NCBI GenBank assembly: GCA_016710585.1
Contig: JADJVN010000030.1
Span: 1-50,499, forward strand
Source: Saprospiraceae bacterium
GTDB taxonomy: Bacteria; Bacteroidota; Bacteroidia; Chitinophagales; Saprospiraceae
Direction of reading: 5' to 3'
Length of the DNA: 50,499 bases
Shown here: positions 25,808 to 32,960 of the stretch, one piece after another
Layout: every line of letters begins with the position of its first letter
How positions within the stretch are numbered: position 1 is the first letter of the stretch
The notes under the pieces: model-generated
What the model was told of the DNA's origin: nothing
The model's database searches: none
What the model saw: only the letters and a program-made list of their open reading frames with translations
Made by a program: the position numbers and the translations under genes

Positions 25808-26797
25808 ATGAAAATAGCTGTTGTTGGTATTACTGGTATGGTTGGGCAGGTTGTTCTGGAAGTGTTGAAAGAATTGAAATTTCCAGTCACTGAACTCATC
25901 CCTGTTGCTTCGGAACGTTCACTTGGGAAAAGCATCAGCTGGGATGGACAATCAATTCCAGTAAAAAGTATGCAAGAGGCTATTGATGCTAGACCTCAGA
26001 TTGCGATATTTTCAGCAGGAGGTGGGACTTCTCTAGAATGGGCTCCAAAATTTGCTGAAGTGGGCTGTTTTGTCGTAGATAATTCATCAGCTTGGAGAAT
26101 GGATGCAAATATTCCTTTGATAGTCCCAGAAATCAATATACATACTGTAACTAAGGACACTAAAATTATAGCTAATCCAAATTGTTCGACAATCCAAATG
26201 GTGATGGTCTTGAACCCATTACACCAAAAATACAAAATCAATAGACTAGTCATTTCAACATATCAGTCATTTACAGGTACTGGTATGAAGGCAGTAAAAC
26301 AATACAATTCTGAAAAAAATGGTGAACCAGTAGAAGAACCACGAGCCTATCATCACCCTATTTTTGAAAACTGTATTCCACAGTGTGATACATTTTTAGA
26401 TAATGGGTATACTAAAGAAGAAATGAAACTCGTCAATGAAACTAAAAAAATTCTTGGTGACCAAAGTCTCAAGATCACTTCAACAGCAGTGCGAGTGCCA
26501 GTGCATGGAGGACATTCCGAATCAGTTAATGTTGAATTTTTTAATCCATTTGATTTAACTGAACTAAAAGATATACTCAATCAAAGTGAAGGGATCATCG
26601 TGCAAGACAATCCCACAGAATTTGAATATCCCACACCTCTTCAATCTAAAAATAAAAATGAAGTGTTCGTAGGAAGAATAAGAAGGGATGAATCAAAGGA
26701 CAATGCTTTGAACCTTTGGATCACAGCAGATAATCTGCGCAAAGGAGCAGCAACTAATGCTGTTCAGATCGCGCATTACCTTAGACGATTTTTTTAA
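25808..26797 (+). CDS. asd: Aspartate-semialdehyde dehydrogenase
   Basis: Makes aspartate semialdehyde from aspartyl phosphate with NADPH, the branch point to lysine/diaminopimelate, threonine and methionine. N-terminal 'VGITGMVGQVVLEVL' is the dinucleotide-binding loop. The catalytic cysteine lies in NPNCSTIQ (Cys126). The substrate-binding Arg/His region is 'VRVPVHGGHSESVNVEF'. The length of 329 residues is standard for the Gram-positive-like ASADH group found in Bacteroidota. It is a stand-alone gene with its own promoter box and converges on rtcB. Confidence 0.96.
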   Translation: MKIAVVGITGMVGQVVLEVLKELKFPVTELIPVASERSLGKSISWDGQSIPVKSMQEAIDARPQIAIFSAGGGTSLEWAPKFAEVGCFVVDNSSAWRMDANIPLIVPEINIHTVTKDTKIIANPNCSTIQMVMVLNPLHQKYKINRLVISTYQSFTGTGMKAVKQYNSEKNGEPVEEPRAYHHPIFENCIPQCDTFLDNGYTKEEMKLVNETKKILGDQSLKITSTAVRVPVHGGHSESVNVEFFNPFDLTELKDILNQSEGIIVQDNPTEFEYPTPLQSKNKNEVFVGRIRRDESKDNALNLWITADNLRKGAATNAVQIAHYLRRFF

Positions 26798-26846
26798 TTC
26801 ATCTCTTTTATCGTTTTTACCAAGTCATTCTTGTTTTAAACTTTTC

Positions 26847-28268
26847 CTAATCCTCCCGACTACCATCATCCGCCATGCGTACAATGCGTGGTGAAAATTT
26901 TCCAACAATATCGACAAGCGAAGATTGTGCTGCCATCACCTTATGGATGTCCTTATAAGCCATAGGCGCCTCATCCAATCCTGCACCGATCAAACTTACT
27001 TGATGTGCCTTTAGATTTTCTTTGAGTGCATCGCGAGAGATATTTTTTGTCGCTTGAGTTCTGCTCATTTGTCTTCCAGCGCCATGAGAAGCAGAGTTTA
27101 ATGAAGCTAATTCTCCGCGACCTCTCACTAGAAATCCTGATGCAGTCATAGATCCAGGAATAATTCCCATGACACCTGCTGATGCTGGTGTAGCGCCTTT
27201 TCTATGGACGATTAGTTCTTCACCATTGACGATTTCTTTCCATGCAAAATTGTGATGATTTTCAATCTTGGCCAATACTTCTCCACCGATCGCTTTCACT
27301 AATTTATTATGGATGATTTCATGACATGCGGATGCATAGTCTCCTGCCAAATTCATTGCAAGCCAATATTCATTACCCTCTGGAGTATTCAAATCTAGAT
27401 ACGCAAGATTGACTGCTTCTCGAGGTAATTTGCAAATACTCTTTGCCAACTTTGTATAATAATCTGCAACTGTAGCACCAAAGCCTCGTGAACCAGAATG
27501 AGTCAACAATGCAAGATATTTTCCACTATTGATATTCAATATTTCATCTCGCTTTTCAAAATCAATAATTCCAAATTCTACAAAGTGATTTCCTCCTCCT
27601 GAACTTCCCAATTGTGCCCAAGCTTTATCTTGCAAATTTTTCACAAAACTATTGATACCAAATTCTTTTCGATCTAATACAGCGTGATCAGATCGCTCAT
27701 TTCCTTGGAATCCATTTCCAGCACCAAACTTCGTGTGTGCGACTAATTCTCTTTTGTATTTCGCTTGATTTTCTTCAAAATGACTTTCTGGAATATCAAA
27801 TACAGTCAAGGCCATTCTACATCCGATATCTACACCTACGCCATAAGGAATCACTACATTTTTTGTAGCAAGCACACCACCTATAGGCAATCCATATCCT
27901 TGATGTGCATCTGGCATTAATGCTCCTGCTACAGTTACTGGCAGTCGCATCGCGATATCCATCTGCTGTAATGCGCCCGGCTCTATACCTTCAGCGCCAT
28001 AGATTTGATAAGCTTTTCCAGTCTCAAGCAAGGCGATCTCATCTTCATCTTTTGGCATGTCTTTGTTCAACAATGCATGGGCCAATGGAGCGAATGTTTT
28101 ATCTTCAAGAAAAGCATCTGGTGTTGTTAAAACATTGCGATAATTGGAGATCATTTCTTCACGATTATATCCTGTGCGTTTTTTATTTATTTTTAAAGCG
28201 ATACCGATAAGATATCCTTCTGGGTAACCGATTTCTTTTAAGTCTATATGAGTGATAGGATTAGACAT
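26847..28268 (-). CDS. rtcB: RtcB-type RNA ligase
   Basis: A 473-residue RtcB. It joins RNA 3'-phosphate or 2',3'-cyclic phosphate ends to 5'-OH ends with GTP and Mn2+. Motifs: 'MPDAHQGYGLPIGGVLAT', 'GVGVDIGCRM' (metal-binding Asp/Cys), 'GSSGGGNHFVEF' (metal His), 'LTHSGSRGFG', 'HRKGATPAS' (the guanylylated histidine) and 'GAGRQMSRTQA'. It is the second gene after an SPFH protein, behind a strong hairpin, and is read in the direction away from a divergent WYL regulator. This context differs from the rtcA/rtcR operon of enterobacteria and fits a stress-induced RNA repair unit rather than tRNA splicing. Confidence 0.96.
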   Translation of the reverse strand: MSNPITHIDLKEIGYPEGYLIGIALKINKKRTGYNREEMISNYRNVLTTPDAFLEDKTFAPLAHALLNKDMPKDEDEIALLETGKAYQIYGAEGIEPGALQQMDIAMRLPVTVAGALMPDAHQGYGLPIGGVLATKNVVIPYGVGVDIGCRMALTVFDIPESHFEENQAKYKRELVAHTKFGAGNGFQGNERSDHAVLDRKEFGINSFVKNLQDKAWAQLGSSGGGNHFVEFGIIDFEKRDEILNINSGKYLALLTHSGSRGFGATVADYYTKLAKSICKLPREAVNLAYLDLNTPEGNEYWLAMNLAGDYASACHEIIHNKLVKAIGGEVLAKIENHHNFAWKEIVNGEELIVHRKGATPASAGVMGIIPGSMTASGFLVRGRGELASLNSASHGAGRQMSRTQATKNISRDALKENLKAHQVSLIGAGLDEAPMAYKDIHKVMAAQSSLVDIVGKFSPRIVRMADDGSRED

Positions 28269-28322
28269 GATTTTATTTATTTTGTAAAATTAATAGAAAT
28301 AATTGTAGTGATCATAAAATCA

Positions 28323-28366
28323 CTCCTGCAAGACATCTTTCGATGTATAGCACAACCTTGCAGGAG
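28323..28366 (-). promoter_or_regulatory. Intercistronic hairpin between the SPFH gene and rtcB
   Basis: Perfect 10-bp arms (28323-28332 and 28357-28366; CTTGCAGGAG and its complement) enclose a smaller hairpin (ACATC/GATGT, 28333-28346). It lies 55 bp before the rtcB start. There is no T run, so it looks like an RNA processing, stability or translation-control element more than a terminator. The arm sequence is repeated in the leader at 29921. Confidence 0.7.
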
Positions 28367-28380
28367 GAGATGAATTGTTT

Positions 28381-29478
28381 TTATTTTGAAAACATTTCTT
28401 TCATTTGGCTTAAGATATTTCCATTGCCTGAGAGAGAAACCTTTTCGATTTTTTCAGTGATTTTTTCGATATATTCCATTTCCTTGAGCTTCCATAGCAT
28501 TTGATTTTCTTCCATGAGTTTGGCAGTATTGAGCATGCTTCTGGTTGCTGCAGTTTCTTCTCTTCGCATGATGCTATTGGCTTGAGATTTTTTCTCGGCA
28601 ATGAGTACTTTATTCATGATTTCTTTCATCTCACCTGGAAGAATCACATCTTTGATTCCACAATCAACAATGCTTATACCCAAGTCACTCACTGAAGATG
28701 CCACTTGCTTCTCAATATCAAAACTTACTTCATGCTTTTTGATCAACAATTCATCAAAAGTCAAAGTAGAAATATATTCTCTCAATGCCAATTGGAAAAT
28801 AGAGTATAATTGCTTTTCGTATTCCTTTACGTCGGATACCAACTTGTTGATATCTTTGATCTGGTAGCGCAATCCAAAGTTGATTCGCAGACTAGCTTTA
28901 TCTTTTGTCAAGATTTCTTGTCCGTTGATTTCTAGAAGCTGCACTCTTGTATCGATGATTTGGAAACTAATATTTTGAGTATTGTTCCACCAATAAAAAG
29001 TTCCATTTTCTAATATCGAATCAAACTTTTGATCGATGTACAACATTGCTTTTTGAAAATAGTCTAACTTTATTTTTCGAACATAAAGATCCATCAAGCG
29101 ATTCTCCAAAATATGTTTTGGAATCTCGTTCTTAATTTTATAATTTGAAATATCAACGGTTTGAAATTTATTATCTAAACCCAGTTTCCAAAAAGCATAT
29201 TGTCCTGTCGGTAAAACAGTATGTAATCTATTGTTCACAAATCGCAATACAACTTGCTCCTCACTTACAGTAATGATGTCTAGACATTTAGACAATTCTT
29301 CATTGCGAAGCAATAATTGCAGATTTTGTGCAGGCACAAAAGGCAGCGTCATATCATAGATTTCTACGAGCTTTGATCCTGAGATCCAATGCTTACCTGC
29401 TTGAAGCACTTTAAATAAATTTCCATTCTCGAATACTAATCCTACATGGAATGCCTTAATACAAACTAACTTTATCAT
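28381..29478 (-). CDS. SPFH/Band-7 (slipin-like) protein associated with RtcB
   Basis: A 365-residue SPFH-family protein. The first half is unusual, with beta-rich repeats ('KAFHVGLVFENGNLFKVLQAGKHWI', 'EEQVVLRFVNNRLHTVLPTGQYAFWK'). It is followed by the typical Band-7 core: 'DTRVQLLEINGQEILTKDKASLRINFGLRYQIKDINKLV', 'YSIFQLALREYISTLTFDELL', 'VSDLGISIVDCGIKDVILPGEMKEIMNKVLIAEKKSQANSI'. A charged helical C-terminus follows. No strong N-terminal membrane helix is present, unlike classic slipins. SPFH proteins oligomerise into rings or scaffolds. Here it is encoded between the tRNA-like leader and rtcB, which suggests a scaffold for RNA repair. Confidence 0.85.
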   Translation of the reverse strand: MIKLVCIKAFHVGLVFENGNLFKVLQAGKHWISGSKLVEIYDMTLPFVPAQNLQLLLRNEELSKCLDIITVSEEQVVLRFVNNRLHTVLPTGQYAFWKLGLDNKFQTVDISNYKIKNEIPKHILENRLMDLYVRKIKLDYFQKAMLYIDQKFDSILENGTFYWWNNTQNISFQIIDTRVQLLEINGQEILTKDKASLRINFGLRYQIKDINKLVSDVKEYEKQLYSIFQLALREYISTLTFDELLIKKHEVSFDIEKQVASSVSDLGISIVDCGIKDVILPGEMKEIMNKVLIAEKKSQANSIMRREETAATRSMLNTAKLMEENQMLWKLKEMEYIEKITEKIEKVSLSGNGNILSQMKEMFSK

Positions 29479-29499
29479 AATAATTTATTTTTCACGATT

Positions 29500-29696
29500 A
29501 AAAAAAATCTTGGGATACCATCATAAATATAATGCGGATGCAAACTCTTGTTTCTTGATGTTATTGACCCGGTTCATTTGTTCCGTCGTGTTAGGAGGAT
29601 GAACAGTCAAATTCCATCTAGATTCAGTTGAAAGCATTCAGGCTTTAATTTATGGATCGATTTCTCTATTGAAAAATCAGATCTTCGTATCCCAAG
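29500..29696 (-). other. Structured 3' part of the SPFH-rtcB leader: long-range closing stem and U8 tract
   Basis: On the minus strand a 10-nt segment (29687-29696) is fully complementary to a later one (29509-29518), which is followed one base later by eight Us (29500-29507). Inside lie an 8-bp hairpin (29659-29678, one G-U pair) and a two-part stem (29599-29610 with 29564-29577). The stem plus U run is a plausible 3' end or attenuator of the leader RNA, 20 bases before the SPFH ATG. All pairings were found by eye. Confidence 0.45.
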
Positions 29697-29754
29697 GATT
29701 TGGATTGCTTCTTTTATAAGAGTGAAGCCTCTACAACCAGTGCCCTCGTTTAAA

Positions 29755-29860
29755 GGGATGAGGAATCGAACCTCTGAAAAAAGCCTACTGCTCTTCCAAC
29801 TGAGCTACTTCATCACTGAAGACAGGAATCGAACCTGTGACCCGTAGATTACGGAGATCA
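29755..29860 (-). ncRNA. tRNA-like RNA element in the leader of the SPFH-rtcB operon
   Basis: Read on the minus strand: a canonical T-arm ACAGGTTCGATTCCTGT (29822-29838), then CTTCA-GTGA-TGAAG (29808-29821), a canonical D-arm GCTCAGTTGGAAGAGC (29790-29805) preceded by TA as in tRNA positions 8-9, a short linker, and a second T-arm with GAGG-TTCGATT-CCTC (29760-29774). No normal anticodon arm separates the D-arm and second T-arm. CCGT/ACGG upstream of the first T-arm could be a degenerate one. It is therefore not a functional tRNA, but it carries the elbow-forming parts. SPFH-RtcB loci have been reported to encode a tRNA-like RNA (recalled from Burroughs and Aravind, 2016). Exact ends are unknown. 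Confidence 0.7.
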
Positions 29861-30046
29861 TTTTATGGAAAATGAACAAAACCTTCAAATCAAGTTGAAT
29901 AGATACATATCTCATACAGTCTCCTGCAAGATCATCTACAATGGTGACATACAGAATCACACAACAAGACTTGATTGATATCTTAAAATCCTATTCGGAT
30001 ATTCAATGAACGTTTTCTTTTGATAATTCAAATATGCATAGCTATG
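29861..30046 (-). other. 5' part of the SPFH-rtcB leader (no gene)
   Basis: No open frame of note. It contains an 8-nt complementary pair (29969-29976 with 29888-29895) enclosing about 70 nt, and within that the segment CTTGCAGGAG (29921-29930, minus strand), which recurs in the hairpin before rtcB. A near-consensus minus-strand -7 box CATATTTG sits at 30029-30036, just inside the upstream operator, and is the best candidate promoter for the leader. Confidence 0.4.
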
Positions 30047-30065
30047 TGCGCAATATACTTGCGTA
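30047..30065. promoter_or_regulatory. Putative WYL-regulator operator, copy 1
   Basis: Near-perfect palindrome TGCGCAA-N5-TTGCGTA (one mismatch between half-sites), the same as copy 2 except in the spacer. It lies next to the candidate minus-strand promoter of the tRNA-like/SPFH/rtcB operon. It is also followed on the plus strand by TAAATTTG (30073-30080), so it could serve either direction. Confidence 0.6.
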
Positions 30066-30158
30066 GTAAAATTAAATTTGCGATCTGATGCCTAAAAGGC
30101 TGATTTAATAAATTTTATAAACTTAAAATAATTTAAAATAAATTTTAAAAATATTAAC

Positions 30159-30177
30159 TGCGCAAATATATTGCGTA
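30159..30177. promoter_or_regulatory. Putative WYL-regulator operator, copy 2
   Basis: Same 19-bp palindrome TGCGCAA-N5-TTGCGTA, 22 bp before the WYL gene ATG and immediately upstream of its -7 box. A bound protein would block RNA polymerase, so autoregulation is likely. Confidence 0.6.
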
Positions 30178-30178
30178 G

Positions 30179-30186
30179 TAAATTTG
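30179..30186 (+). promoter_or_regulatory. Putative -7 promoter box (TAAATTTG) for the WYL regulator
   Basis: Exact TAnnTTTG match, 13 bp before the ATG and touching the operator. Confidence 0.5.
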
Positions 30187-30199
30187 CCAATAAAAAACC

Positions 30200-31210
30200 A
30201 TGTCTGTCAATAAACTAGCCCTCATCCGTTATAAAATCATAGACGAATGTCTGCGCAATCGCATGAGAAAATGGACACTTGAAGATCTCATCGACAAAGT
30301 GAGTGAAGAGCTCTATGAATATGAAGGCATACGCTCGATCTCAAAGCGCAGCATCCAAGCCGATATCCAACTCATGAGAAGTGAGAAGTTGGGCTATCGC
30401 GCACCGATCATAGTGAAAGATAAAAAATACTATACTTATGCCAACAAAGACTATAGCATCACAAAGATCAATTCCAATCCACAGAAGACAGAAAAGCTCA
30501 AAGAGATCATTGGATTCTTGAAGCAATTCCAAGGATTCAGCTACTTTGATGAAATGGGAGAGATGATCAGCAAGTTGGAAAATTATCTCTACAAATCCAC
30601 AGATCAAAAGAAAAATTTTATACAGTTTGAAACCAATAAATTGCTCAAGGGAATACAATTCATCTATCCTCTGTATCAAGCGATCTTACATCAAAGCGCC
30701 ATCCTCTGCGAGTACCAATCTTTCAAAGCAGAAGAAGCCACTCAAAAAATCTATTATCCATATCTCCTCAAAGAATATCACAACCGTTGGTTTCTCATCG
30801 CCAGACAAAAGAAATCGCCATATATGCTCACCTTAGCATTGGATCGCATGTTAGGTTTTCAAGAATTGCCCTACGAGCCTTACATCGAGTATGAAGGCAT
30901 AGACTTTAACACTTACTTCGGTGAAGTGATCGGCGTCACTAAAAGTGAACGCGACAGACCAAGAAAAGTAACCTTACAAATAGACAAACAAAACGAACCC
31001 TACGTCCTCACCAAACCCATCCATCAAAGCCAACAAATCCTCCGACAAGATGACACAGGCATCATCATTCGCCTCGATGTAGTGATCAATTTCGAACTCG
31101 AAAGAGAAATCCTTGGCTTCGGCCAAAGCATTAAAGTGCTCAGCCCAAGAGATCTTCAGCATAGGATAAGGAAACGCTTGGTGAAGGCTGCTGGGTTGTA
31201 TGAAGGATAA
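30200..31210 (+). CDS. WYL-domain transcriptional regulator, likely regulator of the SPFH-rtcB operon
   Basis: A 336-residue YafY/PafC-like regulator. The N-terminal ~90 residues are a DeoR/HTH_11-type winged helix ('KWTLEDLIDKVSEELYEYEG' and 'SISKRSIQADIQLMRSEKLGYRAPI'). Residues ~150-230 are the WYL domain with 'PYLLKEYHNRWFLIARQKKS' (the W-F-L variant of the WYL motif). The C-terminal WCX-like domain follows ('KVTLQIDKQNEPYVLTKPIHQSQQIL'). WYL domains sense nucleic acid or nucleotide ligands in several defence and DNA-damage regulators. It is divergent from the tRNA-like/SPFH/rtcB unit and has two matching palindromes upstream, so a repressor or activator responding to RNA damage is a reasonable inference. 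Confidence 0.9.
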   Translation: MSVNKLALIRYKIIDECLRNRMRKWTLEDLIDKVSEELYEYEGIRSISKRSIQADIQLMRSEKLGYRAPIIVKDKKYYTYANKDYSITKINSNPQKTEKLKEIIGFLKQFQGFSYFDEMGEMISKLENYLYKSTDQKKNFIQFETNKLLKGIQFIYPLYQAILHQSAILCEYQSFKAEEATQKIYYPYLLKEYHNRWFLIARQKKSPYMLTLALDRMLGFQELPYEPYIEYEGIDFNTYFGEVIGVTKSERDRPRKVTLQIDKQNEPYVLTKPIHQSQQILRQDDTGIIIRLDVVINFELEREILGFGQSIKVLSPRDLQHRIRKRLVKAAGLYEG

Positions 31211-31426
31211 GTGATTTTTATAATGGTGATTTCTTATTTAATTTTTGGGAAGCTTTAAAGCTATTGGAATTTAGTTTATTTTGCTATTGTGGTTAAATTT
31301 AAATGATTCTACATGAAAGAAAAGAAGCTTTTTAAAGTGTTAGTTTTAAATGATTTTAATATTTTACATAAATTATCTTAAAATAATAATCTAAAGACAA
31401 GTGTTTTTAAATTAGTCAATAAAAAT

Positions 31427-32727
31427 ATGATAGAAAATTCACTTTCTAAAGGAGAAGAGGGAGAGTTAGCTGTTAATACAATAGCTTTCATACATACTTA
31501 AAATATTGGTGTTATCCCAACCCAAAAGATGAAAAAGGCACAAAGAAAGAAATTTGTGACTTACTTATCTTATTTAAGGATACAGCAATAATTGTATCAA
31601 TAAAAAACTATTCATTCAAAGGAGACTATGAAAAATATTTTCGCTCTACCTTAGATAAAGCTTTTTCCCAAGTTCAAGGAGCCGAAAGAAAACTCTTTGA
31701 CAGCATAGGAAAAGTTTATATCAAACATCCTGATTTAGAAGAAACATATTTCAATCCACTACAATATAAAAATATTTATAGGCTTATTATTAACCTTCAT
31801 ACAGGACCATTGTTTTATCCAGGTGGAAAGAAAACTGCAAAAGACAAATACATTCATATTTTCAATTGGTTTGCATTTTTAAAAGTAGTTCAAGAATTAG
31901 ATACAATTCCAGACTTTATTCATTACTTAAAAATTAGAGAAGAAGCTTTCTTAGAAAAAGAAGTATTGATCATGACAGGTAAAGAAAAAGATTGGGATAA
32001 TTATACATGTAGAGAATTTTGCAAATACATGACAAATTTTAATCCTAATAAAAAGGTCGGACTACTGTTGTCAGGTAATGAACTTGATTTGCTTGCTGAC
32101 TATTATTTCAATGATAAGAAATTTAAAAGGGAAATATATATGACTCATTATAACATAGGCAGTTTTGAGCTTGAAGGCAACTGGGATAGATATTTAAGCC
32201 TTGTGGAAGTTCAAAGGAAAAAGAAAGAAGATAGGGCTAGCTATTTTATTGATGAATTTGTTAAACGAGAAGTTTTATATAAGAACGATAAATACAATCT
32301 TGAAATTGCAACTGAATTACTATCATTCAGTCGCTTTGAAAGGCGAATTCTTGGAAAACATTTTTTGGAATTTTGTGAAAAATATAAAGAAAAAAGTGGC
32401 TATTTCACTGCACGGAGATATGGGAAAGTAAATGAAACTGTAGTTGGCTTTTTATTACATGGACATACAATGCCACATGAACTTATCTTAAAATTGATGG
32501 ATATTGCGATTAGTGGCTATAGTTTATGGGAAAAATACCAATCAAAAAAAATAATACTGATTTGTGTTTCAAACACACTTGAGCATTTTAAGTATGGATA
32601 TATAAGCAATATTCAGCCTTTTTCTAAAGAAGATGAAGAAATGATAGAGCATGAATTAAAACTATTAAGTTGGTTTCAAAATATGGAGAATATCATTTTT
32701 AATATTAAAGAGTACCCAGATCAATAA
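31427..32727 (+). CDS. Uncharacterised protein with PD-(D/E)XK-like N-terminal domain (frameshifted)
   Basis: The ATG at 31427 gives 'MIENSLSKGEEGELAV' and then a stop at about 31499. One base added near 31490 moves into a long open frame reading 'YLKYWCYPNPKDEKGTKKEI', then 'CDLLILFKDTAIIVSIKNYS'. The E ... D-L-L ... I-x-I-K-N spacing looks like the catalytic core of PD-(D/E)XK/NERD-like nucleases. The repaired protein is 433 residues. The ~300-residue remainder is charged, helical and unrecognised. The start codons available in the second frame (for example TTG at 31810) are internal. It sits between the WYL regulator and a Septu pair, so a defence role is plausible but not shown. Confidence 0.6.
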
Positions 32728-32960
32728 TAGCAGAAAAAATTAAGAAGTAACAAGAAAGGGTCTAAAAATAATCATTAAAAGATTAATAAAAAATTATAAC
32801 CTCATGTGAATAATTGCTTTAAAGATATGCAAATTGATTTGGCTTATTGGAGATTTCATAAAGTCTTTATACTTTTATGGGATTTATTAAAAGTCAAACC
32901 AAATGAATTGTGAAGTTCAAATAACCTGTAAAACTTGATTACAGACAATTTAAATTGATT

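Noticed and set aside
29757..29860. A pair of ordinary tRNA genes on the minus strand
   Set aside because: T-arms and a D-arm are canonical, but no complete acceptor plus anticodon arm can be built for either; treated as a tRNA-like ncRNA.
26840..31210. CRISPR array or integrated phage around the defence island
   Set aside because: No regularly spaced repeats, integrase, or phage structural genes were seen.
32827..32913. 28-codon frame before ptuA
   Set aside because: No similarity, no ribosome-binding context; the gap also shows no retron-like RNA.
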